A stretch of 49,093 bases of DNA from Thermosipho sp. (in: thermotogales) (GCA_017656345.1 JACDNZ010000015.1:1-49093); one strand, 5' to 3'; positions 34,976 to 43,926 are shown, counted from the stretch's first letter. Program-made: numbers and translations. Notes: generated by a model from the letters alone, not told the origin.

Positions 34976-35979
34976 ATTAATTTTTTAACAGATTGGCGAA
35001 TTATAAGCTTTGTGTCGAGTAAGATTTGTTTCTTTAGTACGTTTTTTTTGTTTAGGATATTTATTAAATTTTTTGCGGCTAGTATTCCCATTTCCTTGGG
35101 GTCTTGTTTTACACAGGTAATTGGAGGATTGAAGATTTGATTCCAGTACGTATCATCAAAGGCAACAAGTGAAATTTCTTCTGGTACATTTGCTTTTAAT
35201 TCAGAAATAGCTCTTAAAGCACCGAGAGATGTCAAATCATTTAAAATCAATACTACTGAGGGTCTTCTTTTCTGTTTTAGAATTTTTTTCATTGATAAAT
35301 AACCAGATTCTTCAGTGGAGTCGAACCCCTGTATCCATTCTGGTTGAACAGTGATTTTAAGTTTTTTTGCATAATTTAATGCAGTTTCCAGACGGATTTT
35401 ACCAGTTATTGACTCAGGAGATAATGAAATAATTCCCAGGGTCTTATGTCCCATTTTGTATATATGATTTATCAATTTTTTGATCCCTTGTTCATTATTT
35501 GTGACAATAGAAGGAATATCTAAAGTCGGAAAGAATCTATCAAAAAATACAATGGTTTTTTTGGAGGAATAGAGTTTAGAATAGAAGTTTTTTGTTTTGT
35601 TGTCCAAAGTTGGAGCTGCGATAATACCATCTACACGATGTGAGATAAGACTTTTTAAATGAAAAATTTCTTTTTCTGGATCTTCGTCAGAAACACACAA
35701 GAAAAAGTTGTAATTATGTGAATATAAAACATCTTCTATAGCTTTTATCACAGTGGCAAAGAATGGATTTCCAATATCCGGTATTATTATTCCCAAGGTT
35801 CCTGTTTTTCCTTTTTTTCTTAAAGAACTAGCTCTAGCATCTGGATAGTATCCAATTTTTTCTGCATATTGAATTATTTTGTTTCTGAGATCCTCACTTA
35901 CACCAGGTTTTCCAGATAGTGCTCTTGAAACTGTAGACGGATGAACTCCCAGATCCTTTGCGATTTTAGTAATACTCAT
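34972..35979 (-). CDS. LacI-family regulator 2
   Basis: This 335-aa repressor has an HTH (SITKIAKDLGVHPSTVSRAL) and an effector-binding domain beginning GTLGIIIPDIGNPFFATVI. Its recognition helix is nearly the same as in LacI-1, so the two may bind similar operators. ATG 35979 is preferred over TTG 35994, because GGTGA four bases before it is the Shine-Dalgarno. It is divergent from dctP. A degenerate operator overlaps its leader, hinting at autoregulation. It most likely controls the TRAP operon. Its stop overlaps the stop of the rhamnulokinase-like gene. Confidence 0.92.
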   Translation of the reverse strand: MSITKIAKDLGVHPSTVSRALSGKPGVSEDLRNKIIQYAEKIGYYPDARASSLRKKGKTGTLGIIIPDIGNPFFATVIKAIEDVLYSHNYNFFLCVSDEDPEKEIFHLKSLISHRVDGIIAAPTLDNKTKNFYSKLYSSKKTIVFFDRFFPTLDIPSIVTNNEQGIKKLINHIYKMGHKTLGIISLSPESITGKIRLETALNYAKKLKITVQPEWIQGFDSTEESGYLSMKKILKQKRRPSVVLILNDLTSLGALRAISELKANVPEEISLVAFDDTYWNQIFNPPITCVKQDPKEMGILAAKNLINILNKKNVLKKQILLDTKLIIRQSVKKLI

Positions 35980-35990
35980 AGAATCACCAC

Positions 35991-36002
35991 GCAAATGTTT
36001 GA
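35991..36002. promoter_or_regulatory. Degenerate LacI-type operator in the leader of LacI-2
   Basis: GCAAATGTTTGA matches 10 of 12 bases of the perfect operator at 36156-36167. It lies directly upstream of the LacI-2 Shine-Dalgarno. Autoregulation is inferred. Confidence 0.4.
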
Positions 36003-36113
36003 GTATTATTTACATTATATTGTAACACAATATAAATAAAACATCTAATTAAAAATTTGGAAGATATTCGGGAATAATTCTTAATAGTTGCTTTAGAATA
36101 TTTATAAATGGTT

Positions 36114-36143
36114 TTGGAATAATAGAGAGGATTATTGTATAAT
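36114..36143 (+). promoter_or_regulatory. Promoter of the TRAP operon
   Basis: TTGGAA (36114-36119) and a consensus TATAAT (36138-36143) are separated by 18 bases. The operator follows 12 bases after the -10. Confidence 0.75.
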
Positions 36144-36155
36144 AACAATGTGCAA

Positions 36156-36167
36156 GCAAACGTTTGC
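36156..36167. promoter_or_regulatory. LacI-family operator, TRAP operon
   Basis: GCAAACGTTTGC is a perfect 12-base palindrome with the central CG usual for LacI-family sites. It overlaps the expected start of transcription. Confidence 0.85.
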
Positions 36168-36200
36168 GTTGTTAGAGCGAATTTTAAGGAGGGTGGTATT

Positions 36201-37190
36201 ATGAAAAAGGTTCTTATGTTTGCTTTGTTGATTGTTTTTTCAGTATTTGTAATAGGTGCTCCAAAGTATGTTTTGAAATTTGGAACTGTTGCAGCTCCTA
36301 CTCAACCTCAAGTAAAAGCTATGGAAAAATTTGCAGAAGTAGTTAAGGAACTTAGTGGTGGAAATATTGAAGTTCAGGTTTTTCATTCCGGACAATTAGG
36401 TGATCAAAGATCAATGATTTTAGCAGTTATGCGTGGAGATTTAGATATGCTTTGTGATACAGGTCCAGCCTGGTTTGCTGATATAGGTGGAATGCCTGAA
36501 TTTGGAGTATTTAATGCAGCCTATGTTTTCAGAGACTTAGATCATATGTACAGGGTTATGACGAGTAAAATGGTTCAAGATATGTTCAATGAACTTGCAA
36601 GAAAAACAAACCTAAGAGTTCTGGATACTTGGTATTTAGGAACAAGAGAATTAAATTTAACCAAGAAAGTTGGTCCAGTTAAAACTCCTGAAGATTTAAG
36701 AGGTGTTAAACTAAGAATGCCAAACAGTAAAGTTTATCTAGATATGGGAAGAGCATTAGGTGCTCAACCAACACCAATGGATTTCACTGATGTTTATCTT
36801 GGTTTAAAAACAGGTGCTATTGATGGACAAGACAATCCTCTCCCAACAGATTTGTCAGCAAAATTTGTTGAAGTTACACATTATATTGTTTTAACTGATC
36901 ACTTGATTGGAATTTTGAATCCTGTAATCAATGAAAAATTGTGGAAATCTATGCCAGAGGAATATAGAGTATACATTAAGAAAGCAATGGAAGTTGCAAG
37001 ATATTATATGAATTATTTAGTTACAGAGCAAGAAGCTGAATTATTGAACACATTTGTGAAAGATTATGGAATGGAAATAATAATTCCAGACAAAGAAGCA
37101 TTTATGAAACATGCATTAGATTACTACAGTCAACCAGAATTTGATAACCTTTGGGGAGAAGGGATGTACGAGAAGATACAAAACTTCTAA
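36201..37190 (+). CDS. dctP: TRAP transporter solute-binding protein (DctP)
   Basis: This 329-aa protein has a signal peptide (1 to about 19, KKVLMFALLIVFSVFVIGA). The DctP pattern follows: LKFGTVAAPTQPQVKAMEKF, VFHSGQLGDQRSMI, LRGVKLRMPNSKVY with the Arg that clamps the substrate carboxylate, and TDVYLGLKTGAIDGQDNP. It should bind an organic or sugar acid. ATG 36201 follows AAGGAGG; an earlier in-frame ATG would include the operator. A palindromic hairpin follows the gene. Confidence 0.93.
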   Translation: MKKVLMFALLIVFSVFVIGAPKYVLKFGTVAAPTQPQVKAMEKFAEVVKELSGGNIEVQVFHSGQLGDQRSMILAVMRGDLDMLCDTGPAWFADIGGMPEFGVFNAAYVFRDLDHMYRVMTSKMVQDMFNELARKTNLRVLDTWYLGTRELNLTKKVGPVKTPEDLRGVKLRMPNSKVYLDMGRALGAQPTPMDFTDVYLGLKTGAIDGQDNPLPTDLSAKFVEVTHYIVLTDHLIGILNPVINEKLWKSMPEEYRVYIKKAMEVARYYMNYLVTEQEAELLNTFVKDYGMEIIIPDKEAFMKHALDYYSQPEFDNLWGEGMYEKIQNF

Positions 37191-37195
37191 ATTTT

Positions 37196-37224
37196 TGTGG
37201 AAGCCTCGAGGCTTCCACATTTTC
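37196..37224 (+). terminator. Attenuating hairpin between dctP and dctQ
   Basis: TGTGGAAGCC and GGCTTCCACA form a perfect 10-bp stem around TCGA, followed by TTTTCT. It overlaps the spacer before dctQ and probably ends only part of the transcripts. Confidence 0.8.
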
Positions 37225-37238
37225 TAAGGAGTGAGCGC

Positions 37239-37724
37239 ATGAGGAGGGTATACAGAATTTTAATTGATTTTATTGAAGTCCATTTATCTGTAATATTTTT
37301 TGTTATTTTATTTGCCAGTATGATTGGACAAGTGTTCATGAGATATGTATTAAACAATCCATCGCCTGAATTATATGAAATCATGTCATATAGTTTTGTT
37401 TGGGTAACTTTATTAAGTGCAGCATATGCAAAAAGATTGAATAAACATATTAGATTTAATATAGTCTTAGAAAAGTTGCCTTTGAAAGCTCAGCTCATAA
37501 TTGAGATAATTTTTGATGCTCTTGTTATTTTTACTTTTGCTATATCGTTGTATCCGGTAATAAGTCAGGCATTTTGGTACAAGATAATAAAGTCCCAGGT
37601 CCTACAAATTCCATGGACTTATTTGATTATTTGTTTACCAATGTTTATGATTTTAATAATTTTGCATAACATAGAATCAATTGTAAAGAACATTAATAGG
37701 TTAAAGCAGCGGGAGGAGAAATAA
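37239..37724 (+). CDS. dctQ: TRAP transporter small permease (DctQ)
   Basis: This 161-aa protein has four predicted transmembrane segments (for example VIFFVILFASMIGQVFMRYV and FAISLYPVI). Family features are NNPSPELYEIMSYSFVW in the first half and IPWTYLIICLPMFMILI near the end. It pairs with the large permease DctM. ATG 37239 follows TAAGGAG; an in-frame GTG at 37197 would start inside the hairpin and is rejected. The dctM start follows one base after its stop. Confidence 0.9.
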   Translation: MRRVYRILIDFIEVHLSVIFFVILFASMIGQVFMRYVLNNPSPELYEIMSYSFVWVTLLSAAYAKRLNKHIRFNIVLEKLPLKAQLIIEIIFDALVIFTFAISLYPVISQAFWYKIIKSQVLQIPWTYLIICLPMFMILIILHNIESIVKNINRLKQREEK

Positions 37725-37725
37725 T

Positions 37726-39021
37726 ATGTCTTTGACTATATTCTTTCTTACTTTTGGTTTAATGTTTTTGTTTGGATATCCTTTAGCATTAGCTATGATT
37801 ACAGGTGGAATATTGTACATGGTTTTTTCAGGGCTTAGTTTATCAGGTTTGATTGATATGCTTGTTATTCATTTTTCATCACAAACAGTTTTGATAGCGG
37901 TTCCTTTGTTTATTTTTACAGCTAATGTTATGAATGAATGTAAAATAACTGAAATTATGTTTGATTTTGTTGTTAAAGCAATGGGAAAAATTAGAGGTGG
38001 ACTCGGTTATGCGAATATACTTGCAAGTATTATTTTTGCGGGTATGAGTGGATCAGAAATTGCGGATGTTGCAGGTATAGGAGCTATAGAAATTAAAGCA
38101 ATGAAAGATTCAGGATATGATGGGCCATTTGCCTGTGCGGTTACTTCAGCTTCAGCCACTATTGGTCCAATAATTCCCCCAAGCATTCCGATGGTTATAT
38201 ATTCTATGTTGACAGGAGCTTCTTTGGGGTATCTTTTTTTAGCAGGTTTCTTACCAGGATTTCTTTTGGGTGCTTTAGAGATGTTGATGGTATATTATTT
38301 ATCTAAAAAAAGGAATTATCCTCTTGGTAAAAAATATCCTTTTTCTACTTTGTTTATATCTTTTTGGAAATCGTTCCCCGCTTTAATGGCACCGATAATC
38401 TTATTGGCAGGAATATACGGAGGCGTATTTACTGCAACTGAAGCAGCTGCAATAGTAGGTTTGTATATTATTTTGATTAGTTATCTTGTATATAGAACTT
38501 TGGGAATTAAAAAGCTTTATAAGATATTTATAACTACTGTACAATCAATAGGATATATTAGCATAATTGTTGCTGCTGCATATATCGTTTCCTATATAAT
38601 GGCAAGAGAACAGGTTCCAGCGGCTATTACTATGGCATTTGTAAAATCCGGACTTCTTTCAAGTAAAATATTGCTTTTATTAGGAATAAACATTTTGTAT
38701 TTTATTCTGGGAATGTTTATCGATGTTTCGATAATTCAACTGGTTGTTATTCCAATCATATTGCCTTTAATCCAGAAGGCAGGCATAGATTTAGTGCATT
38801 TTGGTATTATTACAACCGTTAATTTAATGATGGCTTTGGATACTCCACCATATGGTCAAACAGGTTATATTACCAGTGCTATTAGTGGTACACCTGTAAA
38901 GGACGTGTTTAAAGAGATGATTAAATATTGGATACCTGTGGAACTTTTAGCTTTGATGATAATAACGTATTGGCCAGATTTTGTGTTATTTATTCCAAGA
39001 TTATTTGGATATAAAGGTTGA
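37726..39021 (+). CDS. dctM: TRAP transporter large permease (DctM)
   Basis: This 431-aa membrane protein has about twelve hydrophobic segments. DctM hallmarks are AVPLFIFTANVMNECKIT, the first hairpin region ILASIIFAGMSGSEIADVAG, ATIGPIIPPSIPMVIYSM and the second repeat GMFIDVSIIQLVVIPIILP. It carries the sodium-coupled transport pathway. SD GGAGGAG precedes the ATG. DctQ is coupled upstream, and the aldolase gene starts nine bases downstream. Confidence 0.94.
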   Translation: MSLTIFFLTFGLMFLFGYPLALAMITGGILYMVFSGLSLSGLIDMLVIHFSSQTVLIAVPLFIFTANVMNECKITEIMFDFVVKAMGKIRGGLGYANILASIIFAGMSGSEIADVAGIGAIEIKAMKDSGYDGPFACAVTSASATIGPIIPPSIPMVIYSMLTGASLGYLFLAGFLPGFLLGALEMLMVYYLSKKRNYPLGKKYPFSTLFISFWKSFPALMAPIILLAGIYGGVFTATEAAAIVGLYIILISYLVYRTLGIKKLYKIFITTVQSIGYISIIVAAAYIVSYIMAREQVPAAITMAFVKSGLLSSKILLLLGINILYFILGMFIDVSIIQLVVIPIILPLIQKAGIDLVHFGIITTVNLMMALDTPPYGQTGYITSAISGTPVKDVFKEMIKYWIPVELLALMIITYWPDFVLFIPRLFGYKG

Positions 39022-39030
39022 GGTGGTATT

Positions 39031-39936
39031 GTGGAAAATTTAGAAGGAATTATTGTGGCAACATTAACTCCTATGAATAGTGACGGCAGTGAGATAGATT
39101 TATCACCAATAAAAGATTACGTTGATTTTTTATACACACGAGGCGTACATGGTATTTTTGTTAATGGAACAACTGGAGAAGGAATGTTATTAGATTTAAA
39201 CGAAAAAAAGAAATTATTGTATGAATTTAAAAAGCATGCAGATGGAAAGTTGAAGGTTATTTCGCATTGTGGTGCGTTGAATTACAAAGAGATAGAAGAA
39301 ATGATAGAAATTTCAAAGAATCTTGCAGTTGATGCTATAGCAGTTGTTACTCCATTTTATTACAGACATTCTGATGATGAAATCTTATATTTTTACAGGT
39401 TTGTTTGTGAAAAGGCTGATGAGTTACCAGTCTTGGGATATAATATACCGGGTTTAACTAATAATTGGATAAGAAGTGAAATAGTCGAAAAATTAAAAAA
39501 CAGCTGTTCTAATTTTATAGGAGTAAAAGATAGTAGCGGGGATTTTACACACATTTTATCATTGCTGAAAACTGGTTTAAGTATTTTTGTCGGATATGAT
39601 GTGGCATTTTTAGCTTCTTTGATAATGGGCGCAAAAGGATGTGTTTCTGGTCCAGGAGGGGTTTTTCCCGAATTTTTTGATAAAGTTTGGAAGTATTTTA
39701 AAAATGAAAATTTAAGCAATGCTCACGAATATCAGGAAATACTTTCGCAATTTTCGTTAGCTATAGGTAATGGTGGTGATATACCATTATTAAAATCTGT
39801 TTTGAAATTAAGAGGTATAGATCTTGGAGGTGTCAGATTTCCTTTAAAACAAACTTCTAAAGAAAAATTGGAAATTGTCAAAGAAAAATTAGAGAAACTT
39901 TCTAGTAAATATTCAATTGATTTGAAAATATGTTAG
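39031..39936 (+). CDS. DHDPS/N-acetylneuraminate lyase-family aldolase (second copy)
   Basis: This 301-aa TIM-barrel aldolase has IIVATLTPMNSDGSEID at the N-terminus. Other blocks are the loop GIFVNGTTGEGMLLD, VLGYNIPGLTNN with the catalytic Tyr, and NFIGVKDSSGDF with the Schiff-base Lys. Only moderate similarity to the first copy (23971-24906) is apparent, so this does not look like a recent duplication. The start is GTG with GAGGTGG upstream. Its place behind the TRAP genes suggests cleavage of an imported 2-keto-3-deoxy acid. Sialic acid is another possible substrate, but no epimerase or ManNAc kinase is seen here. Confidence 0.85.
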   Translation: MENLEGIIVATLTPMNSDGSEIDLSPIKDYVDFLYTRGVHGIFVNGTTGEGMLLDLNEKKKLLYEFKKHADGKLKVISHCGALNYKEIEEMIEISKNLAVDAIAVVTPFYYRHSDDEILYFYRFVCEKADELPVLGYNIPGLTNNWIRSEIVEKLKNSCSNFIGVKDSSGDFTHILSLLKTGLSIFVGYDVAFLASLIMGAKGCVSGPGGVFPEFFDKVWKYFKNENLSNAHEYQEILSQFSLAIGNGGDIPLLKSVLKLRGIDLGGVRFPLKQTSKEKLEIVKEKLEKLSSKYSIDLKIC

Positions 39937-39953
39937 GAGAGGGGGGTTAACAT

Positions 39954-41474
39954 TTGTATTTACTTGGTGTTGATATAGGAACTCAGGGAACAAAAGCAGT
40001 ACTTGTTGATATTAATGGGAAAATCATTTCAGAAGCTTCAAGTGGATATGATGTGATGACCCCGAAACCTAATTGGGCAGAACAATGGCCGGATGTATGG
40101 TTGAAAGCCAGTTATGAAGTAATAAAAGAAATAGTGGAAAAAACAAAAATAGAAAAAAAGAAAATAATAGCGGTTGCCTTTAGTGGTCTATATGGAGGTT
40201 CCGGGATACCAGTTGATAGAGAAATTAAACCGTTGAGACCATGCCTAATATGGATGGATAGAAGAGCAATAGATGAAACAGAGTGGGTAAAGGAAAGGGT
40301 AGATAAGGATACATTGTTTAAAATAACTGGTAATTATGTTGATTCTTATTATGGATTTACAAAGATGTTGTGGATAAAAAATCATGAACCGGAAATATGG
40401 AAAAAGATATACAAATTTGTTACCCCGAAGGATTATGTAATTTATCATATGACAGGTGAAATAGCTATAGATTATTCTTCGGCAGGAAATATAGGTGGGA
40501 TTTTTGATTTAAATAAATTAAATTGGTCGAAAGAATTATGTGAGGAGTTAGGAATCCCTCTGGAATATCTTCCCGAAAGAATAGTAAAGTCTTCTGAAGT
40601 TGTTGGTAAAATTAAAAAAACAGCATCAGAGAAATGCGGATTATTAGAAGGTACACCAGTCATAGCTGGTGGAATAGATGCTCCTGTTGCACAATTATCT
40701 GCAGGTTCATTGTATGAAGGTGAGCATGTAGCAATGGTTGGTACTTCTATGTGTTGGGGAACAGTGCATGGAAAAGATAAAACAGTTTTTGGGTTGGTTA
40801 ATTTTCCGTATGTTGTAAATGATACTGAAAAAATATATACCTTTGGAGGTGCAGCAACAGCAGGGGCATTAGCAAAGTGGTATAATGATCAATTTGGAAA
40901 TATTGAAGAAATAATTGGAAAAAGGTTGGGGAAATCATCTTATCAAATATTAGATGAAGAAGTAAAAAATATAGAACCTGGAAGTAAGGGATTGATTGTT
41001 TTACCTTATTTTATGGGAGAGAGATCTCCAATCTGGGACCCATATGCAAAGGGAGTGATTTTTGGTCTAAGTTTGTATCATAAAAGGGAACATATATATA
41101 GGGCGTTAATGGAAGGTGTAGCCTATTCATTAAGACATAATATAGAAGAAGGGCAAAATGCTGGATTAAAGTTAAACGATGAGTGTCTTATAGTAGGTGG
41201 TGTTGCAAAATCAACGGTGTGGGTAAGTATTTTTGCAGATGTCACAGGGTATAAAATGAGAAAAATTTCTAGCAACGTTGAAGCGCCATATGGAGATGCT
41301 TTTCTTGCGGGATTAGGAGTTGGTGCAATAGAAAGTGAAGAAAAGATAAAGGAATGGGTAAAGTTTACTGAACCTATTGTTCCAAACTTGGATAATAAAA
41401 AGGTTTACGATAAATATTATGAAATCTATAAGAAACTGTATGAACGAAATAAAGAGGTGTTTAAAGCCCTATAA
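39954..41474 (+). CDS. FGGY-family carbohydrate kinase (xylulokinase/gluconokinase-like)
   Basis: This 506-aa FGGY kinase starts YLLGVDIGTQGTKAVLVD. Further blocks are PNWAEQWPDVW, RPCLIWMDRRA, GGIDAPVAQLSAG, VAMVGTSMCWG, YFMGERSPIWDPYAKG and CLIVGGVAKS. The pattern is that of xylulose/gluconate kinases, clearly different from the RhaB-like kinase upstream. The start is TTG after GAGAGGGGGG. Its substrate is likely the sugar or sugar acid delivered by the TRAP system. A strong terminator follows, so it closes the operon. Confidence 0.88.
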   Translation: MYLLGVDIGTQGTKAVLVDINGKIISEASSGYDVMTPKPNWAEQWPDVWLKASYEVIKEIVEKTKIEKKKIIAVAFSGLYGGSGIPVDREIKPLRPCLIWMDRRAIDETEWVKERVDKDTLFKITGNYVDSYYGFTKMLWIKNHEPEIWKKIYKFVTPKDYVIYHMTGEIAIDYSSAGNIGGIFDLNKLNWSKELCEELGIPLEYLPERIVKSSEVVGKIKKTASEKCGLLEGTPVIAGGIDAPVAQLSAGSLYEGEHVAMVGTSMCWGTVHGKDKTVFGLVNFPYVVNDTEKIYTFGGAATAGALAKWYNDQFGNIEEIIGKRLGKSSYQILDEEVKNIEPGSKGLIVLPYFMGERSPIWDPYAKGVIFGLSLYHKREHIYRALMEGVAYSLRHNIEEGQNAGLKLNDECLIVGGVAKSTVWVSIFADVTGYKMRKISSNVEAPYGDAFLAGLGVGAIESEEKIKEWVKFTEPIVPNLDNKKVYDKYYEIYKKLYERNKEVFKAL

Positions 41475-41483
41475 AGTAAACCT

Positions 41484-41513
41484 AAAATACGGCCTTTGAA
41501 GGCCGTATTTTTA
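41484..41513. terminator. Terminator of the TRAP-aldolase-kinase operon
   Basis: The stem AAATACGGCC / GGCCGTATTT with loop TTTGAA is followed by TTT. On the minus strand it would end in TTTT, so it can also serve the opposing ABC-2 gene. Confidence 0.88.
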
Positions 41514-41613
41514 ATGATAATGAAAAATTTAATTGTGATTTTTTACTAATGTTATTTCAGCTAACCTTGAAAAAGTTTTCTGTTATTAATGTTATATGTT
41601 AATTTTTGGCTTA

Positions 41614-42702
41614 TTAAAATTCTTTTTTTATTGTAATTATCATCAGCGAAAATATTATTAAAGAAGCAAATATCAAATATTTTACCTCACCAGCTATGCT
41701 TGCACCGTTTAGTTGATAGTTTCTGATTGCATATGTTAATTTATATACAGGTGTAAATGAAGCTATTTTAAACATTAATTTAGGAAGAGTTGTGACAGGT
41801 GTTATACTTCCACTGGTGAAAAAGAAAAACATTGCAAAAGAAATGCTCAAGATGTTAGCAGCAGTTTTATTTGGAGATAATGATGATAGGAATAAAGAAA
41901 GTGAAGAGTGAAAGATTACTCCGAGGATTGCGAGAGGAAAGAATATGTTATAAGGTATGTTAATTCCAAGAAAGTATCCCGCAAAATAAACAACAAATGA
42001 CACTATTAACCCTAAAGTAAACAAGGCTAAAAATTTTATTATGGCATATTTGTACCATTTTTCATTGTTAACTTTAAAGATAATAATTAAACCTAATTCT
42101 CTGTCATTTACTATGCTTAAAATTCCTATAGATAAAGTAAGAAAAGCAACTGACAAAAATAAAATTGCTGGAGAAAATAAATCGCCAAATTCAGTTTTAA
42201 AATTTTTTGTTTTTGGGACAAATTCAGGAGCCGGTGTGTTTTCGCTAACGAATAAATATTTTAAAACTTGTGGGCTGAAAAAAGGAGTTCCGCTCAAATC
42301 TTTAAATATAGAATTTAATACATTGAAAATTCCAACAGAAAGCTGTAAATCAACTGGACTTGGAATAAAATCAATTTGTACTTTTTCTCCTTTATACAAT
42401 GCATCAGTAAAATTTGAAGGTATTACAAGTACAGCGTTTATTTCACCCTTTTCAAGTAAATCTGGATAATTTTCATCTACATATGCTAAGGTACCTCCTT
42501 TAAAAAATGACATGATGAGTTTAATTGTAAACTGTGACAGAGGAGAATTATCTTTATTAAGTACTCCTAATTTTACTGATGTAATGCCAAACCCATTAAA
42601 GAAAATGATACTTGTAATTGTTAGAAGTAGTGGTAGTATAACAATTAGAACAAGATTTATAGGTTTATTGAGGACTCTTTTTAGCTCATAAAAGTATCTC
42701 AT
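41614..42702 (-). CDS. ABC-2-type transporter permease
   Basis: This 362-aa protein has one N-terminal transmembrane helix (about 15-35), a soluble extracytoplasmic domain (about 40-165) and five C-terminal helices. Blocks include LNKPINLVLIVILPLLLT, KLGVLNKDNSPLSQ, SIVNDRELGLIIIFKV and FTSGSITPVTTLPKLM. This is the YhgE/ABC-2 membrane layout used for drug or polymer export. SD AAGGAG precedes the ATG. No ATPase gene is adjacent, so the partner is encoded elsewhere. It lies 15 bases downstream of the VWA gene and is probably co-transcribed with it. Confidence 0.85.
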   Translation of the reverse strand: MRYFYELKRVLNKPINLVLIVILPLLLTITSIIFFNGFGITSVKLGVLNKDNSPLSQFTIKLIMSFFKGGTLAYVDENYPDLLEKGEINAVLVIPSNFTDALYKGEKVQIDFIPSPVDLQLSVGIFNVLNSIFKDLSGTPFFSPQVLKYLFVSENTPAPEFVPKTKNFKTEFGDLFSPAILFLSVAFLTLSIGILSIVNDRELGLIIIFKVNNEKWYKYAIIKFLALFTLGLIVSFVVYFAGYFLGINIPYNIFFPLAILGVIFHSSLSLFLSSLSPNKTAANILSISFAMFFFFTSGSITPVTTLPKLMFKIASFTPVYKLTYAIRNYQLNGASIAGEVKYLIFASLIIFSLMIITIKKEF

Positions 42703-42717
42703 AACATTCTCCTTTCG

Positions 42718-43881
42718 TTATTTTAGAATAACTACTGAGCTTTTCCCATAAATCCTGACAGCATCTTCTATAAATTCTGGATTGTGTTTTGATGACAAAA
42801 CGAAAAGAACTCTTCTTTTAACAGCAGGTACATCAACGTGTCCATCTGTAAATATAATAATTCCTTCAGCACGTGTTTGAGTTTGTGCAAGATCAACTGC
42901 AGGTTGAAGATTTGTTTCCCCTCCACCGTAAATTTCAATGTCTTTCCATTTTCCAGATTTGTATTCAGTTACCATTGTTACAGATTCGTCGACTTGAATA
43001 AGTGTAATATCTACATCATATTTTGATATTTTTTCAATTTCTGAAATAAATTGATTCAGTTCTTCTTCGATTATACTTGCACTTGTATCCATTATTACTG
43101 CTAATTTTGATCTGTATTCATATTTCCAACCAGGTTGTTCGTCATATCTTCGATTTGGCTTTAAAGGAGTTAAATATTTTTCACCTTTTATTGATGCTCC
43201 TGCAAACCTCCTGATTAAGGTTTGCCAATCTATAGATGATCTTTGTAAAGATAAGGAAATCATCTGTTTTATACCAGATTCAAGATTTTTCCCAAACATG
43301 TTAAATGCTTTACCAACCTTGTTTTGAGTAAGTTCAATAATCATTTCTACGGGAGTATCGGTATCAAACATGTTAGAATGATCATCAAAACTTTCAGGAA
43401 GTGATTCTATATCAAAATTTTCGTTTTTTTCAAATTCTTCCATCATCCAATCAAAATATTCTTCAGCTGTTTTGTTGATCATAAATGGTGGAGGACCAGC
43501 GAACATTATTTCATTGTCTACCCCATGCCCTTCTTCGATAAGCAAATTTAGCGGAATGCTTCTTGCATCAAGTTCAGGAATGAATTGGTTAATAGCAGCA
43601 TCCATTGCTAGATCCCATATTTTTTTCTCTCTGTTGTTTTTAGGTTTAATACGAAAATGTTGGTTTATTATATGCATTAATTCATGTAGAATCAGGGCTT
43701 TTAAAAACCATATAGGTTTTTTATTAACTTTTTTGTTGTAAAGAAAAACTATATCACCATTTTTAGTAAATTTGAGTGAGATGTTCCTGATATTACTATC
43801 CTCTTTCAGTTGAATACCTAAAAGAAGATAGGCATAAAATGGACTCTCTTTTGACAAAATTTCTATAGCTTTTTTAATCAT
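42718..43881 (-). CDS. VWA-like/predicted metallopeptidase protein (DUF2201-like)
   Basis: This 387-aa protein has an N-terminal putative metallopeptidase domain with HELMH at 66-70 and further His in INQH, then a WDLAMDAAIN block. The C-terminal VWA-like domain begins AVIMDTSASI, with a DTSAS metal site near 265, and continues to IIIFTDGHVDVP. Such proteins usually sit beside a MoxR-type AAA ATPase, which is absent here. ATG 43881 is chosen because GGGTGA precedes it; a longer start at 43911 would include the promoter. The role is unknown, perhaps peptidase or metal insertion. Confidence 0.83.
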   Translation of the reverse strand: MIKKAIEILSKESPFYAYLLLGIQLKEDSNIRNISLKFTKNGDIVFLYNKKVNKKPIWFLKALILHELMHIINQHFRIKPKNNREKKIWDLAMDAAINQFIPELDARSIPLNLLIEEGHGVDNEIMFAGPPPFMINKTAEEYFDWMMEEFEKNENFDIESLPESFDDHSNMFDTDTPVEMIIELTQNKVGKAFNMFGKNLESGIKQMISLSLQRSSIDWQTLIRRFAGASIKGEKYLTPLKPNRRYDEQPGWKYEYRSKLAVIMDTSASIIEEELNQFISEIEKISKYDVDITLIQVDESVTMVTEYKSGKWKDIEIYGGGETNLQPAVDLAQTQTRAEGIIIFTDGHVDVPAVKRRVLFVLSSKHNPEFIEDAVRIYGKSSVVILK

Positions 43882-43897
43882 ATAAATCACCCATTTA

Positions 43898-43926
43898 ATT
43901 ATAACACTCAACTAATTGTTTTGTAA
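43898..43926 (-). promoter_or_regulatory. Promoter of the VWA/ABC-2 unit
   Basis: On the minus strand TTACAA (43926-43921) and TATAAT (43903-43898) are separated by 17 bases. The leader would be only about 10 bases, barely including the Shine-Dalgarno. Confidence 0.6.
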
